Under the pieces are notes generated by a model, which saw only the letters and a list, made by a program, of their open reading frames with translations, had not been told where the DNA came from and ran no database searches. Position numbers and translations under genes: made by a program. Below, in pieces: positions 1 through 7,290 of a stretch of DNA of 64,000 nt. Source of the stretch: Sporomusa silvacetica DSM 10669 (GTDB taxonomy: Bacteria > Bacillota > Negativicutes > Sporomusales > Sporomusaceae); the NCBI RefSeq assembly GCF_002257705.1, contig NZ_LSLK01000059.1:452763-516762 (forward strand), in the 5' to 3' direction. The stretch's first letter is position 1. Each line of letters starts with the position of its first letter.

Positions 1-507
1 TTCAGGCGACCCAATTTCGATCCCTTTGACCAGCTTACAGGCAAGAGATGCCATTAAGGGCAATGCCTTGCGCATTCCGCCGGCGGAATCGCTTGTACCT
101 ACCACATAGGCGACCGCTTTGCAGTTATCCAGGCCGGGGTTTTCCACATACATGCCGGTGACTACCGGAATTTTCAACTGTTCAGCAACCGTCTTGGAAA
201 TCTCTGAACAAGCTACGCCATACCTCCCGGCATTAAAAGCAGGTCCTGCGACAAAAACGTCCGGTGCGGCTTCTTTTACCATATTCAAGATAGCTGCTAC
301 CGCTTCATCTTTGTTCTCATTGAAATAGTTATCACCGCAGATAATTGTGCCGACAATCATTCCCTCGCCCTTGAGCAATCCTTCAAACCCCATTGCCGGA
401 CCAACCTTATCTGGCCTGAACTCTGGCGGCATGCTTGCCTTATCCTCGCCGCCTACTTGACCAAAGAATTGGTTAACATAGTAGAGTACTTTGAATTTGT
501 TTGACAT
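1..507 (-). CDS. Glycine/sarcosine/betaine reductase component B, GrdB-type subunit (N-terminal part)
   Basis: The first ~169 residues are present; the gene runs off the left edge. The N-terminus reads MSNKFKVLYYVNQFFGQVGG, followed by GPAMGFEG, VGTIICGDNYFNEN, FVAGPAFNAGRYGVAC and VVTGMYVENPG, which are hallmarks of the GrdB/GrdF/GrdH family. In this family the subunit carries an in-frame UGA selenocysteine further downstream, which lies outside the window, so it cannot be checked here. The protein works with the GrdE-type proprotein to bind the amino-acid or betaine substrate and pass the carboxymethyl group to selenoprotein A. The gene follows the grdE-like gene by 24 bases. Whether the substrate is glycine, sarcosine or betaine cannot be decided from this part. 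Confidence 0.9.
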   Translation of the reverse strand, partial: MSNKFKVLYYVNQFFGQVGGEDKASMPPEFRPDKVGPAMGFEGLLKGEGMIVGTIICGDNYFNENKDEAVAAILNMVKEAAPDVFVAGPAFNAGRYGVACSEISKTVAEQLKIPVVTGMYVENPGLDNCKAVAYVVGTSDSAGGMRKALPLMASLACKLVKGIEIGSPE

Positions 508-531
508 AATTTACCCTCCTTTCTTATGATT

Positions 532-1818
532 TTAATATAGTCTACAGGTTACATTGTGAAATCCGATTTCTGACGTGGCGCCAATTACAGCATTCAACTC
601 ACACATCAAACTGCCGTCTTCCAATAAAGAGCCTTCCCAACCACCGGCTAATACCGAGATCGCTGCCTTATTGCCGATAACTTTGTCCGCCGGCGACAAT
701 GTAACCACATGACTGACATTTCCCCCGGAAACTACCGCCACCGCCTCTGCTGCCGTGTCAGCTAAAGGCTGGGACATGCCGTCCCGTCCCGCACATTCGT
801 CGGTAATTAAAACGGTTTTGATCCCGGACTTTTCGCATTTTTTACAAATCATTAAGAGATCAGAGTCAGGGTTTCCATACCCCTCTTCCGATACAATAAC
901 CGCATCAGCCCCCAGCATTTTTGCCAGTTTCACAGTAGAATCAGATGCGCGTACTTTTCCGGCTAACGTAGTATGCTCCGGAATCATAATGACCCCTAAG
1001 AAATTGATTTCCTTACCATGCTGGGCGTACAGGTCATAAATCACGGAATTATTTTGGTGCTGATAGGTTGTAATCTTATCGCAGGCCGCAACACAGTTCC
1101 CGCTAATTACTGCACCATCTAATTCCTCATTGGCATGCAGCAGGGTTGGCAATATATTGGATTGATTGACACCGTAAATATAGGTATCATGCAGTAGCCC
1201 CTGGGTAATATTCATCTCAGCGTAAACCACTTTGGGCAGCTCAGGGTATTTGGCTGTTTCTTCAAAAATACTGCCAAGCTCAAAGGTAAGTACCTCGTCC
1301 GGGGTTATATCTTTCCCAGCCAGCCCAACAAATTCCGCTGCCCTAAGTCCGGCGATCCTGACGGTTTCTTCATGAATATGGGGCTGCAGCCCTTCTTTCA
1401 CCTTAATATCTACCGTTAAATTATAGGTTTTAGAGAATGGTGTCCACTTGGCCCCCTCACCCCACATATCAACGACACCTTCCTGAAAACCAACAATATC
1501 ACCAATTGTTACCACTGTGGCACCATATAAAACATGGGTTCTGCCTTCGCCGCACTGCGCCTGTTTTGCCGTAACCCCCGGAAAGCCGTTAATACCGCCT
1601 TGAACTTTTACCCTAGGCTCAATCACGTCTTTTACCGGGATGATTCTTACTTTTTCACCTGGCCTGGCTACGTCAATCAAGATATCTTTAATTCTTTCGT
1701 CTTGCTTCAGAAAGGCGATCAATCCCTCCTTGTCAACACATAACACTCCGTCTTTTACTGAGGTCTCACTGCCTAACTGAATGTCCTTAATATTAATCCG
1801 GCCAATTTCCAGTTTCAA
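532..1818 (-). CDS. Glycine/sarcosine/betaine reductase component B proprotein (GrdE/GrdG/GrdI type)
   Basis: This is a 428-aa proprotein. In the GrdE family it is cleaved between Asn and Cys to give two subunits, the Cys becoming the pyruvoyl group that forms a Schiff base with the substrate amine. The cleavage motif ISGNCVAACDKITTYQ is present, with Cys at residue 242. I chose the TTG at 1818 (protein MKLEIGRINIKDIQLG): it lies about 8 bases after AGGGGG and gives the usual family N-terminus. A GTG three codons upstream (1827) is the alternative. The gene sits between grdX and the grdB-like gene, all reading leftward from the sigma-54 promoter near 2490. The substrate cannot be assigned from the sequence, but the nearby methyltransferase genes make an N-methylated glycine attractive (inference). 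Confidence 0.9.
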   Translation of the reverse strand: MKLEIGRINIKDIQLGSETSVKDGVLCVDKEGLIAFLKQDERIKDILIDVARPGEKVRIIPVKDVIEPRVKVQGGINGFPGVTAKQAQCGEGRTHVLYGATVVTIGDIVGFQEGVVDMWGEGAKWTPFSKTYNLTVDIKVKEGLQPHIHEETVRIAGLRAAEFVGLAGKDITPDEVLTFELGSIFEETAKYPELPKVVYAEMNITQGLLHDTYIYGVNQSNILPTLLHANEELDGAVISGNCVAACDKITTYQHQNNSVIYDLYAQHGKEINFLGVIMIPEHTTLAGKVRASDSTVKLAKMLGADAVIVSEEGYGNPDSDLLMICKKCEKSGIKTVLITDECAGRDGMSQPLADTAAEAVAVVSGGNVSHVVTLSPADKVIGNKAAISVLAGGWEGSLLEDGSLMCELNAVIGATSEIGFHNVTCRLY

Positions 1819-1847
1819 AACGTTCACCCCCTATTGTTTTTCCAAAA

Positions 1848-2216
1848 TCACCAAATGATAGGCTCTTCATCTAAAACCGCTTCCAAGAGTATCAGGTCCA
1901 TCATTTTGTAGTCTTCAGCAAGCGCAGTGTCAGTTTTACGAAATTCCATGTGCCGCTTGTATTTAATAATGCTGTCTTCAATAATCACCAGCGAGAAAGA
2001 ATCCACCTTTGTCAGCTTCTTTCCTAAGATTACAGAGCGAAACGGGGAAAACAGCATCCGTAAACTGGCAGCTAACGGGTGGCTGATTAGTTCATAGCCT
2101 TCATGGATCAAGTCCCGTACCTTGATCAAGGTCTCAGCGGCGGAACCTTCCACAAATACCATATTATCTTTTCTTGCTGCTACTGCTGGATTGTTAGTGA
2201 CAATTAGGTATTTCAT
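1848..2216 (-). CDS. grdX: GrdX family protein
   Basis: A 122-aa protein starting MKYLIVTNNPAVAARKDNMV and containing GYELISHPLAASLRMLFSPF, as in GrdX proteins encoded at the head of glycine, sarcosine and betaine reductase operons. Its biochemical role is unknown. The ATG at 2216 shares a base with the stop codon of the preceding 60-aa ORF (TAATG), so translation is probably coupled. A longer reading in the same frame, from 2261, would overlap that ORF and is unlikely. The grdE-like gene follows after 29 bases. Confidence 0.85.
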   Translation of the reverse strand: MKYLIVTNNPAVAARKDNMVFVEGSAAETLIKVRDLIHEGYELISHPLAASLRMLFSPFRSVILGKKLTKVDSFSLVIIEDSIIKYKRHMEFRKTDTALAEDYKMMDLILLEAVLDEEPIIW

Positions 2217-2398
2217 TACAGGTATTCCTTCGCTTTCAGTAGTTTTAATGCCCTCTTCCAATCATACCAATCCGGTACAGTCCATGCCACATTCGCCATG
2301 CATGCTGTCTTTTCAGGGGGAGACCTTGCAACCTTCCCATCGTCTTGTTTGATTGGCAAAACATGGGAAATTGCGATCCTAATAAGGTTTTTACTCAT
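2216..2398 (-). CDS. Small hypothetical protein coupled to grdX
   Basis: A 60-aa ORF starting MSKNLIRIAISHVLPIKQDD. It contains MANVAWTVPDWYDWKRALKL and one Cys, and has no membrane segment. I do not recognise the family. Support for a real gene comes from the context: an AGGTGA ribosome-binding site before the ATG, a stop codon overlapping the grdX start (TAATG), and a sigma-54 promoter about 85 bases upstream that makes it the first gene of the reductase transcript. It may be a reductase accessory protein; this is inference only. Confidence 0.65.
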   Translation of the reverse strand: MSKNLIRIAISHVLPIKQDDGKVARSPPEKTACMANVAWTVPDWYDWKRALKLLKAKEYL

Positions 2399-2795
2399 TA
2401 CTTCACCTGCCCATTGAAAGTTTTAAATATTTACTTTATTGTGTTTTTTTAAAATAGTCGAATTAATCTAAATATATCTAATGCAATTACTATGCCAAGT
2501 CCATCTGGTGTATATATTTTAGTTAATAATTGGATTTTTGATTGAAATTTCTAAATTTTTCGTCTTATTTTCGGATAAATTCTTTCAATCCAAGGAGTGA
2601 AATCCTTATTCCAACCTGCCGATACTGCTCTATATATCCTGTCTTATTTTAAGACTAATTTACGAGGTTAGCTGTTTTTGATGCGCATCTTACCCTACGA
2701 TTTAGCTTAGAAATCCGCAATATATATACCTTTTTGTAAGAGAGAATAAATATCTCATTTTCGGATATTCACTAAAATACTTGCTCGTCTGGCAC
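2399..2795. other. Upstream region of the reductase operon with possible activator sites
   Basis: An AT-rich intergenic stretch of about 400 bases. Besides the sigma-54 promoter it holds two near-identical 15-mers in the same orientation, TCTTATTTTCGGATA at 2563-2577 and TCTCATTTTCGGATA at 2753-2767 (14 of 15 bases agree). They lie about 80 and 270 bases upstream of the promoter, a plausible position for enhancer sites of a sigma-54 activator. A looser TTGGATT/AATCCAA inverted pair lies near 2530 and 2588. No gene is seen. Confidence 0.4.
2481..2498 (-). promoter_or_regulatory. Sigma-54 (-24/-12) promoter of the reductase operon
   Basis: On the minus strand the site reads TTGGCATAGTAATTGCAT. 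GG and GC are separated by exactly 10 bases, as required for sigma-54 (consensus TGGCAC-N5-TTGCW). The expected start is near 2469, giving a leader of about 70 bases to the 60-aa ORF. The sigma-54 activator encoded at 4502-6304 is the obvious candidate to drive it. Confidence 0.8.
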
Positions 2796-3452
2796 TTATG
2801 AACCATAGGGTGCTTTTCTGCTAGGGCACTTCTCTCTGGGACACAATTGGCAGTTTTCATATGTTCCTTCTTTGGGAAAACGGATTCCAGAAACGCTCTT
2901 AATCGGAAGCATAAGGTAACTGTCGGTAAGTCGAACCCCGATTAACGCTTCTACATCGCCTAATAGATTAAATACATGTATTTGTTCAGTGATTGGCCAC
3001 TCAGCCAATGAACCGGGATTCATATTGACAGCATGACCTAAACCAAACTCTTTATCTAGTTGTTCCTCAAGCATTTTAATAGCTGAACGCAGCACCATTT
3101 CTTTAATCGTATCGGCGCAAAAGCTTGCGAAATAATCTTTATATTGGTTAGACCAGACCTCTAACTCAGTCCCGCAAGTAACAACAAATGGGTACGCCTT
3201 TAGCGCCTCTTCCATGGTTTCTTTTAGAACACGACTAGTGAGCTTGATTTTATCAATAACAACAAAGTTATCTCCTTTCACCTCAATAGCTGCTTCTTTA
3301 TAGACTATTTTTGGCCTTGCCAGCATCTGCGCTTCGGCAGCCATCCGCTCCACTTCGTCTGAATAGTCGCTTCCTTTCTTAATGTGCAGCTTTTCCAGGA
3401 GCACAGCAACCTCTATTTCACACGGAAACTTGTCTAATAAAACGGTATTCAT
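2796..3452 (-). CDS. MetH activation-domain-like protein (corrinoid protein reactivation)
   Basis: A 218-aa protein resembling the stand-alone vitamin B12-dependent methionine synthase activation domain. It contains FVVTCGTELEVWSNQ, LGHAVNMNPGSLAEWPITEQ and LTDSYLMLPIKSVSGIRF, and ends in a Cys cluster CQLCPREKCPSRKAPYG. Such proteins accompany corrinoid methyltransferases and are thought to bind S-adenosylmethionine or aid reductive reactivation of cob(II)alamin; the C-terminal Cys motif could hold metal (inference). AAGGAGAT precedes the ATG. It lies about 130 bases downstream of the methyltransferase gene on the same strand, separated from it by a strong hairpin. No corrinoid protein gene is in this cluster, so its partner is elsewhere. 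Confidence 0.8.
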   Translation of the reverse strand: MNTVLLDKFPCEIEVAVLLEKLHIKKGSDYSDEVERMAAEAQMLARPKIVYKEAAIEVKGDNFVVIDKIKLTSRVLKETMEEALKAYPFVVTCGTELEVWSNQYKDYFASFCADTIKEMVLRSAIKMLEEQLDKEFGLGHAVNMNPGSLAEWPITEQIHVFNLLGDVEALIGVRLTDSYLMLPIKSVSGIRFPKEGTYENCQLCPREKCPSRKAPYGS

Positions 3453-3527
3453 AAGCCATCTCCTTCCTTTACATAAAAAAACATTTACCTCCCCTAGTTC
3501 CAGTACCAGTGACCTTGATCCCTGAGA

Positions 3528-3570
3528 TATAACAGTAGCTACCTGCTCTTTGCAGGTAGCTACTGTTATA
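3528..3570. repeat. 19-bp perfect inverted repeat between methyltransferase and activation genes
   Basis: The arms 3528-3546 and 3552-3570 (TATAACAGTAGCTACCTGC and its complement) pair perfectly around a 5-base loop. A T-tract follows on the plus strand (3572-3577), but no plus-strand gene needs it. In the direction of the flanking genes the stem is not followed by a clear U-run. It may be a partial terminator or a processing or stability element that sets different levels of the two genes. Confidence 0.6.
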
Positions 3571-3578
3571 CTTTTTTA

Positions 3579-4382
3579 CTAGTCTTCCAATTTGCCTCCC
3601 CGGTAGGCGCTTAAATAATTGGCACAATAGCTATCGCGTCCGGCAATGGTCTCAGCGGCGATTATATTAGCCATCATCTGCCTGTCTAACGGATTTATGA
3701 TTAAGCCGTCCAAGCCTCGATCAATCGCCATTACGGCAAACGACTGGTTCAGAAGCTTCCGGACGGGTAAACCGTAAGAAATATTCGACAAGCCACACAT
3801 CGTGTGAACCCCTTTATAGGTCGTCATGATCCTTTCAACCGCTTCTAAAAATTCAATTCCAAAAGCATCTTTCGTGGACACTGGCTGTACCAGCGGATCA
3901 ACATAAATATTGTCAAGGGGGATATTATTTTGTACTAAACCATTGATAAGTTTATCTGCCACGGCGAGCCTGGCATCTGATGATTCGGGCATCCCTTTAT
4001 CACTCATGCATAAAGCCACGATCTTATGTTCTGTACCGGCAATCAACGGTAAAATGCCTTCATAGCGTTCTTTCTCCAGTGAGATGGAGTTTATCATGGC
4101 AACTCCGCGATGGGCGGATAATGCTTTTTCAATAGCTTTTGGGTCAGGACTATCAATACAGCAGGGAGCACCTGTAGCCTCTTGTACAACTTCTACAAGC
4201 CATGTTAAATATTCGACTTCTTTATGTACAAAAACCCCGGCATTGACATCAATATAATTGGCACCTGCTTCAAATTGATCTACAGCTACTTTTTTAATCA
4301 CTGCCACATCTTGGGCATCAATTGCAGCTCGAATAGGTTTACGGCTTGCATTGATCAATTCTCCGACTATGAACATTTTCAA
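3579..4382 (-). CDS. Pterin-binding methyltransferase (methyl-corrinoid:tetrahydrofolate, MtgA/AcsE-like)
   Basis: A 267-aa TIM-barrel protein of the pterin-binding family. It contains VGELINASRKPIRAAI, GANYIDVNAG, CCIDSPDPKAIEKAL, MINSISLE, DPLVQPVSTK and MCGLSNISYGLP; the DxNAG, N-S and GLSN-SYGLP segments form the pterin pocket in AcsE and MtgA. The family moves methyl groups between tetrahydrofolate and a corrinoid protein, here presumably feeding methyl groups into the Wood-Ljungdahl pathway. It is the first gene after the sigma-54 promoter at 4417-4434. Placement beside reductase genes suggests demethylation of betaine or a similar methylated amine (inference). Confidence 0.88.
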   Translation of the reverse strand: MKMFIVGELINASRKPIRAAIDAQDVAVIKKVAVDQFEAGANYIDVNAGVFVHKEVEYLTWLVEVVQEATGAPCCIDSPDPKAIEKALSAHRGVAMINSISLEKERYEGILPLIAGTEHKIVALCMSDKGMPESSDARLAVADKLINGLVQNNIPLDNIYVDPLVQPVSTKDAFGIEFLEAVERIMTTYKGVHTMCGLSNISYGLPVRKLLNQSFAVMAIDRGLDGLIINPLDRQMMANIIAAETIAGRDSYCANYLSAYRGGKLED

Positions 4383-4416
4383 TCACTCCTTTATAATATT
4401 GACACATAGTAACAAA

Positions 4417-4434
4417 TAGCAAGAACTGTGCCAA
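4417..4434 (-). promoter_or_regulatory. Sigma-54 promoter of the methyltransferase gene
   Basis: On the minus strand the site reads TTGGCACAGTTCTTGCTA, a full match to TGGCAC-N5-TTGC[AT] with the GG-N10-GC spacing. The start should be near 4406, about 25 bases before the ATG at 4382. It lies between the terminator of the activator gene and the methyltransferase gene, so this gene is transcribed separately from its regulator. Confidence 0.85.
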
Positions 4435-4435
4435 T

Positions 4436-4476
4436 AAAAAAATAAGAACCTGCCTCAATTGAGTAAGTTCTTATGA
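4436..4476 (-). terminator. Terminator of the sigma-54 activator gene
   Basis: On the minus strand ATAAGAAC and GTTCTTAT form the stem, with extra pairing around CAATTGAG, followed by a run of T (TTTTTTTATTGG). It sits just after the stop at 4502. Confidence 0.8.
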
Positions 4477-4501
4477 TTAATGCATTCGCGTCCTCATTTA
4501 A

Positions 4502-6304
4502 TTAATCCACCTGTATACCCATCTCTTTAATTTTTCGATAAAGAGTTGAACGACTCATCCCTAAATATCTCGCAATATTTTCTTTGGCATAGTTACTTGT
4601 ACCATATCTTTTTAATGCCTCTACTATTGCATTTTTTTCTAAATCCGCGATTGACTGAACACTCTCTTGCGGTTTGAGCGGTGATAAAGCCGTAGTGTGC
4701 TTAATAATCCGATCAGGAAGATAGCTTGCATCAATCAATGAATCAGGGCAAACGTTAGCGGAGTACTCAATGGCATTCTCCAATTCCCGGACATTGCCCG
4801 GCCAAGAGTATTCCACCATTCTCGCTAGAGCATCCTTTTTGTAGCCTTTAATATTTTTTCCCAGAATCAAATTATATTTTTGGATAAAACAGTGAACAAG
4901 CAGTTCCAAATCCTCCATTCTTTCTCGCAAAGGAGGAATGTGGAAAGGTATGACACTCAAGCGATAATATAAATCGTTTCGGAATTGATTATCCTTGATC
5001 ATTTCTTCCAGGTTCCTGTTGGTAGCGGCAATGATTCGAACATCGATAATTAACGGCTTAATCCCGCCCACTCGTTCAATCGTATATTCTTGTAATACCC
5101 GCAAGAGTTTGACTTGTAAATGCAATGGCATATCACCGATCTCGTCAAGGAATATGGTTCCGCCATTGGCTAATTCAAATTTGCCTGGTTTGCCACTGCG
5201 CCGTGCCCCTGTGAATGCACCTTCTTCATAACCAAACAACTCGCTTTCAAGCAGGTTCTCAGGAATAGCCCCACAATTCACGGCAATAAAAGGCCCTTTC
5301 TTTCGTAGACTTTCATGATGAATCGCATGGGCAAAAAGCTCCTTGCCGGTGCCGCTTTCACCCGTGATAAGGATCGTCGAATCCATTGTCGCCACTCTGC
5401 ACATTTTCTTTTTAATACTGGTAATTTTCGTGCTTTGGCCAATAATGCCATCAAAAGTATATTTGCGATCTTCCCGAATAAAACGTCCGGCCAACTTACG
5501 CATTTCCCCAAGCGAGCGAATGGAAAAAACAAAGCCGTTAATAGCTACCCCATACTTCACTTCCGTGATAGTAGCCATAAAATGCAATGTTTGTTGGCCA
5601 TATTTATAAAATATATCTTGTTCTATATACGGCTTAGTCATTTTCAGGAGCGCCCTCATGGAAATTCCTGAAAAAACTTCTTCAATCATATATCCATTGA
5701 GTAGATTAACCGGTGCCCTAAGAAGATCTGTGGCAGATCGATTGACATGAGTTATTTTTCCATGATAATCAACCGCCACAATTCCTTCACGTACAGAATT
5801 AATCAAGGTGTCGAATTGTTCAGCCGCCCTCTGTGATCGTTTATATAATGCCCTTTCATTGAGTTTGCCTGAGATTAATTCTACTAAGTGCTGTAAAAAC
5901 GTTTCGAGCTTAGCGGAGTCCTTTAACATATTTTCTTTTTGCGTTTCATTGAAGGCGTATAATGAGATTGAGCCTATTAACTTATCTCCAAGTTTAATCG
6001 GGTATAACAAGCCCGCCAAAACCTTACAGTTCTCTCTAAGATTACAATTCTGACACAGTTTGCCGTTTGGCGGATCGAATACTAAAAAACTCTTTTGTGT
6101 GCAGCGCAATTGATAATTTATTGATCCTGAACCATAAATAGTTCCAATTTGATCTTTATACTTTCCAGTTCCCGCTAAGACCTCTAGGTACTCACCTACA
6201 ATAGCAACCTCGTAATCAAGTACGGCTGCAAATGCATCTGCTACCCGTTGGATATAATCTTGAATTGACTTAAGATTAACTATGTCTGGGCCATCCCTCT
6301 TCAA
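4502..6304 (-). CDS. Sigma-54-dependent activator with N-terminal Cys motif, PAS, AAA+ and Fis domains
   Basis: A 600-aa enhancer-binding protein. The N-terminal ~140 residues form a sensor with the Cys set CQNCNLRENC (C84, C87, C93), as in clostridial activators such as PrdR. A PAS domain follows at about 161-270. The AAA+ domain starts near 285, with Walker A GESGTGKE and the sigma-54 contact loop GAFTGA at about 362-367. The C-terminus is a Fis-type HTH (YLGMSRSTLYRKIKEMGI). I chose the TTG at 6304, 7 bases after AGGAGG; an upstream ATG at 6361 lacks a site. Two sigma-54 promoters lie downstream (4417-4434 and 2481-2498), so it most likely controls the methyltransferase and reductase genes. 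The ligand is unknown; the Cys motif could bind metal or sense redox. Confidence 0.85.
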   Translation of the reverse strand: MKRDGPDIVNLKSIQDYIQRVADAFAAVLDYEVAIVGEYLEVLAGTGKYKDQIGTIYGSGSINYQLRCTQKSFLVFDPPNGKLCQNCNLRENCKVLAGLLYPIKLGDKLIGSISLYAFNETQKENMLKDSAKLETFLQHLVELISGKLNERALYKRSQRAAEQFDTLINSVREGIVAVDYHGKITHVNRSATDLLRAPVNLLNGYMIEEVFSGISMRALLKMTKPYIEQDIFYKYGQQTLHFMATITEVKYGVAINGFVFSIRSLGEMRKLAGRFIREDRKYTFDGIIGQSTKITSIKKKMCRVATMDSTILITGESGTGKELFAHAIHHESLRKKGPFIAVNCGAIPENLLESELFGYEEGAFTGARRSGKPGKFELANGGTIFLDEIGDMPLHLQVKLLRVLQEYTIERVGGIKPLIIDVRIIAATNRNLEEMIKDNQFRNDLYYRLSVIPFHIPPLRERMEDLELLVHCFIQKYNLILGKNIKGYKKDALARMVEYSWPGNVRELENAIEYSANVCPDSLIDASYLPDRIIKHTTALSPLKPQESVQSIADLEKNAIVEALKRYGTSNYAKENIARYLGMSRSTLYRKIKEMGIQVD

Positions 6305-6443
6305 AATATTACCTCCTTTATTCTCGGAGATCCATACTAATAAACATAGCCTTATTACCAAATTAAGATGGCGTGGAACATCGTAGCATAGCTCATTATT
6401 ATAACAGTTGACCTATTCAGCCTTCATAAATTCCATTGGCGCT

Positions 6444-6672
6444 TTATAGGTACTTGTTAATATTTCCCATCGCGGAAACCCAATCAGGCTCTTGTTCACT
6501 AGTCAAACTATCTAAAGAAATTTCTCGTATGAGGTGATCCCTTTAAAGCCGTCATACCAAACCGACCATCAACTGCACAGGATGTACCAGTCCCAAATAG
6601 AACCAAGGGCTTTTGATTAAAAAAAGCTTGCAATTCAGAGTACGCGACTTTTTTGGTCAATTCTCCGCTCAT
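6444..6672 (-). pseudogene. Truncated, frameshifted SIR2-like domain gene
   Basis: From an ATG at 6672 with a good GGAGG site, the frame reads MSGELTKKVAYSELQAFFNQ, then KPLVLFGTGTSCAVDGRFGM and TALK, which looks like the NAD-binding start of SIR2-like proteins (LFxGTGxS, FGMxAL). The frame then ends at a TAG. Shifting one frame at about 6543 continues the pattern: DHLIREISLDSLTSEQEPDW, VSAMGNINKYL, then a stop at 6444. The rest of the gene is missing. SIR2-like NADases are often parts of anti-phage systems, so this may be a dead defence gene. Assignment rests on a short segment. Confidence 0.5.
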
Positions 6673-6836
6673 TATAAGTCCTCCATAACAAAATATTGTA
6701 ACTCTACAATTTTTAAATTCACATCAATCTCCCCATTTTTTAACTTCTGGCTATTTTCTCCACTTAAACTATATGATCCTGCCAATTTTCCCACATAGTG
6801 TAAAGAATTTTTATAGTAAGCACTATAACCATTCAT
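6672..6836 (-). CDS. Small ORF coupled to the SIR2-like remnant
   Basis: A 54-aa ORF beginning MNGYSAYYKNSLHYVGKLAG and ending NGEIDVNLKIVELQYFVMED-L. The stop codon overlaps the start of the SIR2-like remnant (TAATG), as expected for two genes of one operon. No good ribosome site precedes its ATG, so this may be only the tail of a larger upstream gene. The family is not recognised. Confidence 0.35.
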   Translation of the reverse strand: MNGYSAYYKNSLHYVGKLAGSYSLSGENSQKLKNGEIDVNLKIVELQYFVMEDL

Positions 6837-7176
6837 CTTAGCTAAGATCTAATAGTAATTGATTAAAACGCTATAGTATTATCGTTTTTTATGTTAATGC
6901 CATAAATTAGAGGCTGCCTTATTTATTGAGACAGCCCCACAAATATTATTCAATTATTATCTCAACTTTCGCATTTAAAGACTTGTTATAAACTATTGCA
7001 TTATAAAGATCGAGCAGCAAAAAATAACATCGTTTACATGACATATGGAAAAACACCGCTTTGTCTAGTAAAGTGAAGTTGCGAACAAACACTACCATAC
7101 AGAAGAGGTGCTTTCCATACAATGAATGTACAACAACCGCCTCCAGAAAATCAATTGCCAAAAGAATAGCAGGTGC
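6837..7176. other. Degenerate intergenic region
   Basis: No convincing gene. An imperfect inverted repeat at 6909-6938 (GGCTGCC ... GAGACAGCC) resembles the GGCTGTCTCA ends of some insertion sequences and could also act as a terminator. A 71-aa minus-strand reading frame at 6946-7161 has no ribosome site or recognisable motif. The region lies between two gene remnants, so it is probably decayed mobile DNA. Confidence 0.35.
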
Positions 7177-7290
7177 TTATAAATTATCCTCTACACTTAA
7201 CCAGGGGAATAGACTATATTCCTGAAAGACAACCCTTCTGTCCATCCCTGGTTCCACCACTTCTTTTTCATCCACGAGAATCCGCCCCGA
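7177..7290 (-). pseudogene. Fragment of an SsuB/TauB-type ABC transporter ATPase gene
   Basis: On the minus strand this reads SGRILVDEKEVVEPGMDRRV and VFQEYSLFPWLSVEDNL and then a stop. This is the segment around the Q-loop of nitrate/sulfonate/taurine-type ATPases (consensus PTSGxVxxDGxxVxGPGxDRGVVFQ...LFPWLTVxDNV). The Walker A part before it and everything after it are missing. At 7290/7291 it abuts a rubrerythrin fragment on the opposite strand. Confidence 0.75.

Noticed and set aside
5315..5671. 118-aa plus-strand frame within the sigma-54 activator gene
   Set aside because: It is antisense to the AAA+ domain, which is fully conserved on the minus strand.
6613..6798. 61-aa plus-strand reading frame
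   Set aside because: It is the antisense of the SIR2-like remnant and the small coupled ORF, which have ribosome sites and motifs on the minus strand.
6946..7161. 71-aa minus-strand reading frame beside the ABC fragment
   Set aside because: No ribosome site, no motif, and composition like shadow coding; left as part of the degenerate region.
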